This document shows, piece by piece, positions 17,266 to 25,507 of a stretch of 64,000 bases of DNA. The position numbers and the translations under genes were made by a program. Source of the DNA: JAOUGY01 sp963785075 (GTDB taxonomy: Bacteria > Actinomycetota > Acidimicrobiia > Spongiisociales > ZC4RG35); assembly GCA_963785075.1 (NCBI GenBank), contig CAWATW010000003.1, positions 124,001 to 188,000 on the forward strand. Reading direction: 5' to 3'. Under the pieces are notes generated by a model. The model worked only from the letters and a program-made list of their open reading frames with translations. It ran no database searches and was not told the DNA's origin. Every line of letters begins with the position of its first letter. Positions within the stretch are counted from its first letter, which is position 1.

Positions 17266-18036
17266 TCAGACGTCCAATTCCCGGGTTTCTTCGTGGACCA
17301 CTGTTCCACCGATCGTCACGGTCGTTCCGTGCCATCGCAGTTCGATGCGCGACGGTGCGTCGATCTCGTCGCCCTGTTGGATGGTCAGCGATCCTTCGCT
17401 CCGACCGGCGTCGTGGAGGACGGCAGCCAGAGCTATGGCGGCACTCCCCGTGGCCGGGTCCTCGGGAACCCCGAGGTCGGGAGCGAAGAACCGCGCCTTC
17501 ACTCCGTGTCCGTCCCACGCCCACAACATCACATGTCCGGATTCTGCCGGTCGAGCGATCGCCACTTCCCTCGCGTCGGCAACCTCGACAAGCAGATACT
17601 CCGACGGCATCGAGACCGAGCGCACGTTCACCGGGTGGACCCATCCACTCAACCGCTCTCCGAGGTCGGCGGGTCGCACCACTCGCTCACCGGACGGTGC
17701 GTCGATGGCGACGACGTCCCCGTCGAGTCTCACGGCCACCTCACCGGCGGTGCATGCCAGCGCCGGAACCGGCGTCGGCCCCAGGACGTTCATCAGCCAT
17801 CCGGCGCCGACCAGCGGGTGGCCGGCAAACGGCAGCTCGGCTCCGGGGGTGAAGATCCGGACTCGCGGTACACCGCCTTCTCGCCAGTCGATGAAGACGG
17901 TTTCGGAGAAGCCGAGGTCGGCCGCGACCTGCTGCATTGTCAAATGCGAGAGCCCCGAGACATCGGTCACCACGCCGAGGTGGTTGCCGCCGACGCCTTC
18001 CCGCGTGAACACTCTCAGCACGAAGCAGTGGCGCAT
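17266..18036 (-). CDS. PhzF-family epimerase/isomerase
   Basis: A 256-residue protein with the diaminopimelate-epimerase-like double fold of PhzF. Motifs: GGNHLGVV, FSETVFI (the catalytic Glu region), RIFTPGAELPFAGHPLVG and PEDPATGSAAIALA. PhzF proteins isomerise small metabolites, and only the phenazine enzyme is well characterised, so the substrate here is unknown. It lies just upstream of thrB on the same strand. Confidence 0.87.
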   Translation of the reverse strand: MRHCFVLRVFTREGVGGNHLGVVTDVSGLSHLTMQQVAADLGFSETVFIDWREGGVPRVRIFTPGAELPFAGHPLVGAGWLMNVLGPTPVPALACTAGEVAVRLDGDVVAIDAPSGERVVRPADLGERLSGWVHPVNVRSVSMPSEYLLVEVADAREVAIARPAESGHVMLWAWDGHGVKARFFAPDLGVPEDPATGSAAIALAAVLHDAGRSEGSLTIQQGDEIDAPSRIELRWHGTTVTIGGTVVHEETRELDV

Positions 18037-18051
18037 CGACGCAACGCTACC

Positions 18052-18291
18052 GTGAACCTCGTGTTTGAGATCCTTGGGTTGGACGCCCTGTTCGCGGAGA
18101 TGATCCTCGGTCTGGGTCTTGCGCTCGTGATCGGCAACGGGTTCGCCTGGTGGAAGAACTCACGAGGTGAACGGCCGGTCGAAGCAGACGGCGAGTTCCG
18201 GCGCGGGCGGGTCGTGTTCCTTCTCGTGGTCGGCATCGTCATGGCGACGTGGGGTGCCGCCTCCATCTTCGGCCCGTCACCGGCAGGCTGA
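18052..18291 (+). CDS. Small two-helix membrane protein
   Basis: A 79-residue protein starting with GTG at 18052, 15 bases from the divergent phzF start. Two hydrophobic segments (FAEMILGLGLALVIGNGFAWW and VVFLLVVGIVMATWGAASIF) flank a charged loop (KNSRGERPVEADGEFRRGR). Function unknown. The two genes must share a very short promoter region, or this one is read from within phzF. Confidence 0.6.
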   Translation: MNLVFEILGLDALFAEMILGLGLALVIGNGFAWWKNSRGERPVEADGEFRRGRVVFLLVVGIVMATWGAASIFGPSPAG

Positions 18292-18363
18292 TCCGATCCG
18301 GATCGCGATGACGGCTTGATCGCGCCTGCCTGTCGCCGACGGGATGGTTGGAAAGAGCCAACC

Positions 18364-18819
18364 ATGCGAGAACCCCCAACCATCATCGAACACAGGATCT
18401 CCTACGCCGAAGCGATGTCGCTCGCATGGCTGCTCGACCTCGTGGCAGAACGTTCCAGAGCGATGGGATGCGGCGACGCCGCCGGTGGATTCGAGGCTTG
18501 CGCAACCACATTCCGGCAGGCTGTCGCCTATTCGCTCGACTCGATCATCGAGATGTCGGACTCAACCGTTCGAAATCTCACAGCCACGGTGACTGCGGTG
18601 GGCGAGCGGCTCGTCGACGAGGCATACGAGGCCGGTGGCGCAGATTCCACCTGGGCGCTCATCGCCGACGAGCTGTTCTACCGTGACGACGGCGGAACTC
18701 GCCTCGCTGCGTTTCTCGGCACGTGTCCCGAACCGATCGAACTCCACGCATACGTCCAAGCCGTGGTCGCCACCTTTCAGGCGAAGCTGGACGCCCACAT
18801 CGAAGGTTTGTACTCCTGA
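18364..18819 (+). CDS. Hypothetical protein, 151 aa
   Basis: A soluble, acidic, probably all-helical protein that I do not recognise (SYAEAMSLAWLLDLVAERSRAMG ... AVGERLVDEAYEAGG ... ELHAYVQAVVATFQAKLDAHIEGL). The codon third positions are G/C-rich as in its neighbours. ATG 18364 was chosen from the in-frame candidates (another at 18316); the upstream site is weak (gaaaga). Confidence 0.6.
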   Translation: MREPPTIIEHRISYAEAMSLAWLLDLVAERSRAMGCGDAAGGFEACATTFRQAVAYSLDSIIEMSDSTVRNLTATVTAVGERLVDEAYEAGGADSTWALIADELFYRDDGGTRLAAFLGTCPEPIELHAYVQAVVATFQAKLDAHIEGLYS

Positions 18820-18872
18820 CCCGACTCGGCGGATACCGGTTGCGTGCCTCGCATCAACCGGTCTTACGTTCA

Positions 18873-18890
18873 ACGTAGAACGTTCTACGT
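18873..18890. repeat. 18-bp perfect palindrome between convergent genes
   Basis: acgtagaa-cgttctacgt is a perfect palindrome with no loop (hyphen added only for reading). It sits between the 3' ends of the genes at 18364-18819 and 18929-19303. It could act as a two-way terminator only if its centre opens, or it could be a protein site. Confidence 0.6.
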
Positions 18891-18928
18891 CATACGAACA
18901 CACCAGCGGCAGCTGGCTGTTGCGTGGT

Positions 18929-19303
18929 TCAGAGGGCTACGGCAGCTGCGACGACTGCGAGGCTCGAGAGCAGGATCAGGCCCTGGAGGGTGCCTCGCAT
19001 CTTGGCGCTTTGGTCTCGGGCGGCGAACTGGTGCCATGCGGCGAGACCGGCGGTGAGTGCGACGAGGCCGACCTTCACGGCGAGGCCGGGGCGATCCAGG
19101 AAGTCGATCGCCATCCATCCACCGCTGAGCACGGCGACCGCCATCGCCGTCCAGGAGACGCGACCGAATTGACGAGCGACTGCCTGGAGCACCGGGCGCT
19201 CGACGTCGTTGGCCCGAAGCGTCGGGATCAGTGCGCCTAGCGTGATCAGGCCACCGACCCAGGTGGCTGCCGCTATCAGATGGACCCATTTCACGAACTG
19301 CAC
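18929..19303 (-). CDS. CopD-like small membrane protein
   Basis: A 124-residue protein with four hydrophobic segments. It opens with MQFVKWVHLIAAATWVGGLITLG, the pattern of the CopD/YebZ-like membrane domain in which a His precedes a W-x-G-G turn. A second histidine lies in AAWHQFAARD. Such proteins are linked to copper or haem handling, but the assignment is loose. The divergent start is close to the enoyl-CoA hydratase gene. Confidence 0.65.
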   Translation of the reverse strand: MQFVKWVHLIAAATWVGGLITLGALIPTLRANDVERPVLQAVARQFGRVSWTAMAVAVLSGGWMAIDFLDRPGLAVKVGLVALTAGLAAWHQFAARDQSAKMRGTLQGLILLSSLAVVAAAVAL

Positions 19304-19372
19304 GGAACCTCACCGCGGTGGACATACGCGGACAGCGTGGCATCCTACCGATGCGGAAAGCGAGCACCCCGA

Positions 19373-20104
19373 ATGTCCGTCCGATACGACACGATGGATC
19401 GCGTGGCTGTCATCACGATCGATCGTCCCGAGCGACGAAACGCCGTCGATCTCGAAACCGCCGACGCCCTCTTCGACGCCTGGTCGCGGTTCGATGCAGA
19501 CGAAACCGTCGACGTGGCGGTGTTGTACGGAGCCGGGGGCACTTTCTCCGCCGGTGCCGACTTGAAGGCGTTCGACCTGGTCGATCGCCCGGAGGGGTTC
19601 CTCGGGTTCACCAGGACCGAGGTGTCCAAGCCCACCATCGCTGCGATCGAGGGCTACTGCGTGGCGGGCGGCCTCGAGATGGCTGCGTGGTGCGACCTGC
19701 GTATCGCGGCACGCTCGGCCGTCTTCGGCTGTTTCGAACGCCGCTTCGGTGTGCCACTCGTCGATGGCGGCACTCAGCGCCTTCCACGGATCGTCGGCCG
19801 CGGCGTGGCCATGGAGATGATTCTGTCGGGACGCCCTGTGGATGCTGAGGAGGCATTCGCCATCGGTCTGGCCAATCTCGTCGTGCAGGACGGCAAGGCG
19901 CTGGAGGCGGCGATGAAGGTCGCCCGCACGATCAGTCGGTTCCCCCAGGAGACCGTTCGGTCCGACCGGCGGGCGCTGCTCGAAGGCGCAGACCTGCCGA
20001 TCGAGGAGGGCCTCGCCGTCGAGCGGCGGTACGGGCTTCGAGTGCTCGATGCCGCGAGTCGCGGTGCCCAGCGGTTCGCGGCGGGTGACGGGCGCTCGGG
20101 GGCC
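19373..20104 (+). CDS. Enoyl-CoA hydratase/isomerase (crotonase) with no stop at the family end
   Basis: A crotonase-fold protein: RPERRNAVDLETADAL, the oxyanion-hole strands GGTFSAGADLKAF and AAIEGYCVAGGLEMAAWCDLRIAA, then FGVPLVDGGTQRLPRIVG. Homology ends about codon 244 at RGAQRFAAGDGRSG, the usual tail of such hydratases. No stop follows: the frame stays open to 20788 through the next gene, and codon third-position bias is lost after about 20150. A one-base shift at about 20100-20170 would lead into the dienelactone hydrolase-like frame. The end coordinate is therefore where homology stops, not a stop codon. The start ATG 19373 gives MSVRYDTMDRVAVITIDRPERR. Confidence 0.75.
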
Positions 20105-20849
20105 GCGGTCGACCCCGACGGCACACACCCCGGTTCGGCTCCTGCCTGGCGACGCTTCGAGCGCGCCACTCGTCGACGGGTCGGTGCAACTCGACGTCGA
20201 CGGGGTGGCAGTGCCCATCCACATGACCACCCTGGCGGTGTCCGGTCGGCCGGTGGTACTCGTGCTCCACGATCGTTGGGGGTTCGATCACCACGTCCGG
20301 GGCGTGGTGGACAGGATTGGCAAGGCCGGCTTCGTCGCTGCCGCCGTCGGCCTGTTCGATCCGCCGGGGCTCGGGCTGGAAGCGCAGGCCGACAAACTGG
20401 TCGACGGGTTGGAAGTAGAGCAAGTCCGGCGCACGTTGGGGGGTGCGCTCGATCTGCTCAAGTCCTTGCCAGACACGTCGGGCCGGTTGGGCGTGCTCGG
20501 ATACGGGATGGGTGGAGGCATCGCAATGTGGCTTGCAGCCGAGCACTCGAGCATTCGAGCGTGTGTGGCGTACACCCCCACCACGCCATGGGCGGGGATG
20601 CAGCCCGACTTCGACTCACGCCACACGCGGTTTCTCGGCCACTACGGCGCATTCGACGGGCGGGCTTCGCCACACACCGCATATCAGCTGGAGATGCAGC
20701 TGCGCGAGCGGGGCATCGACGCCACGTTCGAGACCTACAAGCGTGCAGGGCAAGAATTCTATCGGCCGGATCAGCCGCGTCAGTATGACCCGGAAGCCAC
20801 CGAGCTCGCCTGGTCCCGAACCGTCGCATTCCTGGGACGCGCCCTGTGA
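20085..20849 (+). CDS. Dienelactone hydrolase-like protein lacking the catalytic Cys and His
   Basis: An alpha/beta-hydrolase of the dienelactone hydrolase family: QLDVDGVAVPIHM, VVLVLHDRWGFDHHVRGVVDRIGKAGFVAAAVGLF, and the elbow LGYGMGGGIAMW. In active members the elbow is GxCxGG and the tail carries a His in a GxxHxF-like motif. Here the Cys position is Gly (GYGMGG) and the tail reads AGQEFYR, with Gln in the His position. Both key residues are therefore missing and the protein is probably not a hydrolase. Start choice is uncertain: GTG 20085 gives 254 residues, GTG 20184 gives 221. The 5' part overlaps the end of the hydratase frame. Confidence 0.75.
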   Translation: MTGARGPRSTPTAHTPVRLLPGDASSAPLVDGSVQLDVDGVAVPIHMTTLAVSGRPVVLVLHDRWGFDHHVRGVVDRIGKAGFVAAAVGLFDPPGLGLEAQADKLVDGLEVEQVRRTLGGALDLLKSLPDTSGRLGVLGYGMGGGIAMWLAAEHSSIRACVAYTPTTPWAGMQPDFDSRHTRFLGHYGAFDGRASPHTAYQLEMQLRERGIDATFETYKRAGQEFYRPDQPRQYDPEATELAWSRTVAFLGRAL

Positions 20850-20905
20850 CCGGGGCCCGTACGGGCACGGGATGCAATCTGTTCACCCAGCACTAGCCTG
20901 ATCGA

Positions 20906-21745
20906 ATGGACTTCGTGATCTGGGAGGAACGACCGGTTCTTCGAGATCCCGTGGCGTTCGTGGCGTTTGGCGGCTGGGGCGATGCGGGAGGCTCGTCGAC
21001 GATGGCCGTCGACCATTTGATCGATCTGCTCGCCGGCTACCGTTTCGCGCAGGTCGACTCCGACGAGTTCTTCGACTTCCAGGTGCGCCGTCCGCAGGTG
21101 GAGATCGGTGAGGGCGGCGCCAGACAGATCGAGTGGCCAGATGTCTCGCTCCACGCGCTCACAGTTCCTGGCGCCGACCGCGACATCGTGGTCCTAACCG
21201 GTGACGAGCCCAGTGCTCGATGGAAGCAATTCAGCCGGCAGGTGTGCGAGGTCTTCGAGGCGGTCGGCGTGAACGAGGTGGTCACGATGGGAGCATTCAT
21301 CGGGCAGGTGCCACACACGCTTCCCGTTCCGCTGGTCGGAGTTGCGTCCGAACCCGATCTGCTCGAAGAGCACCAGCTGTTTCCTTCGGACTACGAGGGC
21401 CCCACCGGAATCATCGGCGTCCTGAACCAGGCTTTCGTCGACCGTGGGATGACCATGTTGAGCGTGTGGGCCGCCGTCCCTCACTATCTCTCGAACCAGG
21501 ACTATCCACCCGGTGGTCTCGCCCTTCTCGACAAGGCGTTGGAGATCGCCGGCATCACACTCGATACGTCTGATCTTCGGGTCGACGCCGTGGACTTCCG
21601 AGGCCGGGTCGACGAGGCAGTGGAAGATTCGGACCTGCGTGAGTACATCGACGGCCTCGAGGCAGAGTCGCTGACCGGCGACGAAGATGTCGATCCCGCC
21701 GAACGGCTGGTCGAAGAGATCGAACGATTCCTCAACGACGGGTGA
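20906..21745 (+). CDS. PAC2-family protein (proteasome-assembly-chaperone-like)
   Basis: A 279-residue PAC2 protein: VAFVAFGGWGDAGGSSTMAVDHLI, DEFFDFQVRRPQV, DIVVLTGDEPSARWKQF, VTMGAFIGQVPHTLPVP, then the VWAAVPHYLSNQDYPPGGLALLDKAL segment. Actinobacterial PAC2 proteins have been linked to proteasome-bearing lineages, but no role is proven. The C-terminal tail is acidic. A 433-bp gap follows on the way to copA and contains only a channel-gene remnant. Confidence 0.87.
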   Translation: MDFVIWEERPVLRDPVAFVAFGGWGDAGGSSTMAVDHLIDLLAGYRFAQVDSDEFFDFQVRRPQVEIGEGGARQIEWPDVSLHALTVPGADRDIVVLTGDEPSARWKQFSRQVCEVFEAVGVNEVVTMGAFIGQVPHTLPVPLVGVASEPDLLEEHQLFPSDYEGPTGIIGVLNQAFVDRGMTMLSVWAAVPHYLSNQDYPPGGLALLDKALEIAGITLDTSDLRVDAVDFRGRVDEAVEDSDLREYIDGLEAESLTGDEDVDPAERLVEEIERFLNDG

Positions 21746-21927
21746 CAGCGCCGAGGGTGTGCTGGGGCATCGTGTGTTCTCACGAGTGTCCGGCCACGCC
21801 TCCGTCGAGCTGCTGCGCATGCACGACCCGTTGCGGATTCGGGATCTCGCTGGTCTCCGCTCCGAGGGCCCGCTTCACCGAGCGGCCGAGTTCATCCCAC
21901 AGTCGCCGCTGAACAACCGTTCGAGGC

Positions 21928-22121
21928 TCAGCCGAGGCGGCCGAGCACGGTGCCCACGAAGTCGCCGGCACCTGTTCTGTCGATGGCGCGACGGACGAGT
22001 CGACCGACGATCTGGGCGACGCCGATCCCGGCGACGAAGATCGCTCCGGCGGTGACCCGGTCGACCCAGGTCAGGCCCGAGAATGTTCGACGATCTCCTC
22101 GCCACTCTGCGCGATGACCAT
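21928..22121 (-). pseudogene. Remnant of a mechanosensitive (MscS-like) channel N-terminus
   Basis: Read on the minus strand: MVIAQSGEEIVEHSRA, then a TGA (22071-22073). In another frame follows LTWVDRVTAGAIFVAGIGVAQ and IVGRLVRRAIDRTGAGDFVGT, with a stop at 21928. The pieces resemble the first helices and the RRxxDRTGA segment of small mechanosensitive channel proteins, but the pore domain is missing. It lies downstream of copA on the same strand. The assignment is from pattern memory only. Confidence 0.35.
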
Positions 22122-22178
22122 CTTCCTCCGACCGGACCGCGACCGCGATTCGGGAGAGGGCGGTGTGGACGATCAGCC

Positions 22179-24374
22179 TCAACGACCGATCGAGTCCGGT
22201 GACCATCGCTTGAGGCGCAGGCTGTTGGTGACGACGGATACCGACGAGAAGGCCATGGCAGCAGCAGCGATCATCGGGTCGAGGAACCCCAAAGCGGCCA
22301 ACGGGATGGCCGCGACGTTGTAGAAGAACGCCCAGAACAGATTCTCTTTGATCGTCCGGAAGGTGCGGCGCGCCAGCCCGATGGCGGTGGCTGCGAGTTC
22401 CGGATTGCCGCTCATCAAAACGACATCCCCCGACTCGATGGCGACATCGGTTCCGGTGCCGATGGCCAGACCGAGGTCTGCCCTGGTCAATGCCGGTGCG
22501 TCGTTGATTCCGTCGCCGACGAAAGCCACCAGTGAGCCGGAAGCCTGAAGTCGTGCCACCTCGTCGGCTTTGTCCCCGGGGAGCACCTCGGCCATCACTC
22601 GATCGATTCCGACCTGACGGGCTATCGCCTCGGCCGTCCGTAGGTTGTCCCCGGTGATCATCGCCGTGTCGACGCCCATCAGACCGAGCCGGCTGACCGA
22701 AGACGAAGACGTGTCTCGGACGACGTCCGCCACCGCGATGACGCCTTGGGCGCTTCCGTCCCATCCCGCCACGAAGGCGGTCCGGCCGGACGCCTCGAGC
22801 TCCGCCATGCGATCGAGCCAGCGATCCGAAACGGCCAGGCCCTGGTCTGCGGCGAGCTTCGGCTTCCCGACGACCACCCGGACACCGTCGACGGTTCCCA
22901 CGACCCCGTGACCGGATACTGCTTCGAAGTCCGACACGGGTATGAGCTCGACCCCACGCTCTTCGACGCCGAGCGCCACCGCCCGTCCGATGGGGTGCTC
23001 CGACCAGGCCTCGACCGACCCGACCAGCCGGAGGAATGTGCTCTCGTCGGCCGATGTCTCGACGTCGACGAGGCTCATCATCCCGGTCGTGAGCGTGCCG
23101 GTCTTGTCGAAGACCACCGTGTCCACGGCCCGCGAGCGTTCGAACACCTCGGCGTTCTTGAAGAGCACCCCGAGCTCGGCTCCTCGGGCGCTCCCCACCA
23201 TGATCGCAGTGGGGGTTGCGAGCCCCAGCGCACACGGACACGCAATGATGAGGACGGCGACCGCAGCTCTGAGGGCGTCGGTGAAGGGGTTGTCCAGCGC
23301 CAGCCAGACGGCTGCCGTCCCTATGGCAATCAGGATGACCGTCGGGACGAACACGGCTGAAACCCGGTCGGCGAGCCGCTGGACCGGTGCCTTGGAGGCC
23401 TGCGCATCCTCGACCATCCTGACGATCTGGGCGAGCGCGGTCTCGCTGCCGACTCGGGTCGCTCGAATCACCAGTCGACCGTGCTGGTTCACGGTGGCCC
23501 CGTACACGTCGTCTCCGGTGGCTTTGTCCACGGGGAGCGACTCCCCGGTCAGCATCGACTCGTCGAGCGATGAGACTCCGTCGACGATCACGCCATCCGT
23601 GGGTACTTTCTCACCGGGTCGAACGACCATCTGATCGCCAGGAATCAGGGACTCGACGGCGACGGTGATCTCCCGGCCGTCTCGCAGGATGTTCGCCTGA
23701 CGGGCACCCAGCTCGAGCAACGCCCTTATCGCATTCGATGCCCGGCCCTTGGCGCGGGCCTCGAACGACTTCCCCAGGAGAATCAGCGTGGTGATCATGC
23801 CGGCGGTCTCGAAGAACACATGCTCCCCAGCGAACACGGCCCACACCGAGTACCCGTAAGCAACGAGCGTTCCCAACGAGATGAGGGTGTCCATGGATGC
23901 CCCGAGCGTCCGAGCCTGTTTCAGGGCGACCCGATGGAATTGCGCCCCCATCACGAACACGACCGGTGTGGCGAGCGCCCATTGCACGAGTCTCGACCAG
24001 GTCGCGTCCATAGGACCGAGCATCGCCAGCGCCATGAGTGGAATCGACAGACCAGCCGACCACCAGAACCGCCGCCATTGGGTGCGTTCCTCCTCCGAGT
24101 ACTTCGCGACCATGTCCGTGCGTTCCTCGTCGGACACGACCCTGATGTCATACCCGATCTTCTGAACGGCAGCTCTCAGTGCATCGGCATCTACGTTCGC
24201 CCCGGGCCGGATGGTGGCGCGCGCTCCCGCGAAGTTGACCGCGGCGCCGTCGACGCCATCCTGTTTGCCCAGGACGCGTTCGATTCGGGTGGCGCATGCG
24301 GCACACGTCATCCCGTCCACTTCGAAGGTGATGGGTGTGACGGCGACGTCGTGCGTGGTGGCGGGTTCAGACAA
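22179..24374 (-). CDS. copA: Copper-translocating P1B-type ATPase
   Basis: Exports Cu(I) from the cytoplasm at the cost of ATP. The 731-residue protein has one N-terminal metal-binding domain (GMTCAAC, about residues 20-26) and about eight membrane helices. The intramembrane Cu motif CPC is in IIACPCALGLATP, near residue 378. Other motifs are the actuator TGES, the phosphorylation site DKTGTLT near residue 420, the SEHP site, and the hinge GDGINDAPAL. It is last in the order csoR-copZ-copA, 14 bases after copZ. Confidence 0.95.
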   Translation of the reverse strand: MSEPATTHDVAVTPITFEVDGMTCAACATRIERVLGKQDGVDGAAVNFAGARATIRPGANVDADALRAAVQKIGYDIRVVSDEERTDMVAKYSEEERTQWRRFWWSAGLSIPLMALAMLGPMDATWSRLVQWALATPVVFVMGAQFHRVALKQARTLGASMDTLISLGTLVAYGYSVWAVFAGEHVFFETAGMITTLILLGKSFEARAKGRASNAIRALLELGARQANILRDGREITVAVESLIPGDQMVVRPGEKVPTDGVIVDGVSSLDESMLTGESLPVDKATGDDVYGATVNQHGRLVIRATRVGSETALAQIVRMVEDAQASKAPVQRLADRVSAVFVPTVILIAIGTAAVWLALDNPFTDALRAAVAVLIIACPCALGLATPTAIMVGSARGAELGVLFKNAEVFERSRAVDTVVFDKTGTLTTGMMSLVDVETSADESTFLRLVGSVEAWSEHPIGRAVALGVEERGVELIPVSDFEAVSGHGVVGTVDGVRVVVGKPKLAADQGLAVSDRWLDRMAELEASGRTAFVAGWDGSAQGVIAVADVVRDTSSSSVSRLGLMGVDTAMITGDNLRTAEAIARQVGIDRVMAEVLPGDKADEVARLQASGSLVAFVGDGINDAPALTRADLGLAIGTGTDVAIESGDVVLMSGNPELAATAIGLARRTFRTIKENLFWAFFYNVAAIPLAALGFLDPMIAAAAMAFSSVSVVTNSLRLKRWSPDSIGR

Positions 24375-24388
24375 GGTGGGATCGATCC

Positions 24389-24598
24389 TCAGCGAGCTAC
24401 TTCGTAGCCCTGGCCCTCGATGGCGTCGATGATGGTGTCGAGGGTCACCGCCGAATCGTCGTACGAGAGATCGACCGTCTTAGCGTCGATCGTGACCTCG
24501 ACGGTGGAAATGCCATCGAGTTCGCCTACGGCACCCTCGATGCTCGACTTGCAGTGGCCGCAGGAGATGTCGGGTACCGACAGGGTGGTGGTCGTCAT
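24389..24598 (-). CDS. copZ: Copper chaperone CopZ (HMA domain)
   Basis: A 69-residue single heavy-metal-associated domain that carries Cu(I) to CopA. The metal site is DISCGHCKSSIEG; the rest (VEVTIDAKTVDLSYDDSAVTLDTIIDAIEGQGYEV) is the standard ferredoxin-like fold. Its start overlaps the csoR stop by four bases, so regulator, chaperone and pump are one operon. Confidence 0.93.
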   Translation of the reverse strand: MTTTTLSVPDISCGHCKSSIEGAVGELDGISTVEVTIDAKTVDLSYDDSAVTLDTIIDAIEGQGYEVAR

Positions 24599-24897
24599 GT
24601 GGTCTCCATTTCGTAGGGGGCCGGTCCGGTGATGGCGGCCGTGTACTTCATCGTTTCAATGAGCTCGTCGACGATCGCGGATCCGCGCCCATCCTGGATC
24701 GCGTGTGTCACACACGTCTCGAGGTGATTCTGGAGAAGGATGCGGTTGACCTTCTCGAGCGACGCCTGCACCGCCGACACCTGCTTCATCACCTCGGGGC
24801 AGTACCGCTCGTCTTCGACCATCGCGATGACGGCATCCATGTGTCCCCGGACCGTCTTGAGGCGGTTCAACGCCGAACGTTTGTGGATCTCCTTCAC
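24595..24897 (-). CDS. csoR: Copper-sensing repressor CsoR (DUF156)
   Basis: A 100-residue all-helical repressor that leaves DNA on binding Cu(I). With GTG 24897 as start the copper ligands fall at Cys33, His58 and Cys62 (RYCPEVMKQ and NHLETCVTHAI), the exact C-H-C pattern of copper-specific members. The N-terminal RLKTVRGHMDAVIAMVED is the family DNA-contact helix. An in-frame ATG at 24942 would extend the protein through its own operator, so I rejected it. It probably represses the operon via the site at 24910-24928. Confidence 0.93.
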   Translation of the reverse strand: MKEIHKRSALNRLKTVRGHMDAVIAMVEDERYCPEVMKQVSAVQASLEKVNRILLQNHLETCVTHAIQDGRGSAIVDELIETMKYTAAITGPAPYEMETT

Positions 24898-24909
24898 TGT
24901 AGGGATCCT

Positions 24910-24928
24910 ACCCCACTGGGGGTGGGGT
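24910..24928 (-). promoter_or_regulatory. CsoR operator
   Basis: A GC-rich inverted repeat: 7-base arms ACCCCAC and GTGGGGT around tgggg, immediately upstream of csoR. On the minus strand the core reads CCACCCCCAGTGGGGT. As I recall it, the M. tuberculosis cso operator contains the same core, so this site is the expected target of CsoR. Confidence 0.7.
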
Positions 24929-24940
24929 CGCAACCTGATC

Positions 24941-24974
24941 ACGTACTACGTACGGCGTTGTACGTACTACGTAC
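24941..24974. repeat. Direct repeat of acgtactacgtac
   Basis: Two 13-base copies (24941-24953 and 24962-24974) upstream of the copper operon. Each contains two GTAC-type words. Possible regulator site or simple repeat; purpose unknown. Confidence 0.5.
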
Positions 24975-24979
24975 AAGCA

Positions 24980-25009
24980 GAAACCCCGGCGCTCACGCAC
25001 CGGGGTTTC
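24980..25009. terminator. 10-bp stem-loop between csoR and the small Cys/His protein gene
   Basis: gaaaccccgg pairs with ccggggtttc around a 10-base loop. It lies downstream of the minus-strand gene at 25081-25275, and on the minus strand the stem ends in GGTTTC. It probably ends that transcript. Confidence 0.5.
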
Positions 25010-25080
25010 GTGTCCCATCGAGAACCAACCCTCGGGGAGGGGGAGAGAACCTGGGTCGGTTCATCGGGGATCTGGTGAAA

Positions 25081-25275
25081 TCACGTGCCTTCGGGGAGGA
25101 TCCTTCCGCGCACCCTGGGGTATTTCACCGGGGCGTGGGCGTAGCAGTGGTCACGCTTGTTGTAGCGGCTCAGCTTCGTGTCGCATTGCTTGTCGGCGCA
25201 TACGCGGCCCTCGCCGAAGTCTCTCGACGGGCGGGTCACGCCTTTGATCGCTGCGCCTTTCATTGTGTCTGACAT
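25081..25275 (-). CDS. Small Cys/His protein, putative zinc-binding
   Basis: A 64-residue protein. The centre reads RVCADKQCDTKLSRYNKRDHCYAHAP, a C-x4-C ... C-x2-H arrangement with a conserved-looking T-x-L-S-x-Y-N segment, as in small actinobacterial zinc-binding proteins. I know no function for them. The ATG at 25275 follows a clear gaggagg site, which argues for real expression. An in-frame upstream ATG at 25305 would bypass that site. Confidence 0.75.
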   Translation of the reverse strand: MSDTMKGAAIKGVTRPSRDFGEGRVCADKQCDTKLSRYNKRDHCYAHAPVKYPRVRGRILPEGT

Positions 25276-25507
25276 GTGGGCCTCCTCACAGTCGGGGCCT
25301 TCCAATCGATCAACGCTTGGAGAAGGGGTTTTCTTCCCGCTTCAAGACATATTCGGAGCGGAGCTCGGATCGGATTGCAGGTTGCGTCGATTATCTGCAG
25401 CGATCTCTAAAGGCCCCGTAAACGAGGGGTGAATGTTTCGCTGCCTCGACGCGTTTGTCACTGAGTGATACGCCGGGGACGGTGAAAAGGTTCCCAGGAA
25501 GTTGCGG

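Noticed and set aside
16566..17852. 428-residue plus-strand open frame
   Set aside because: Antisense to thrB and phzF, both with clear motifs.
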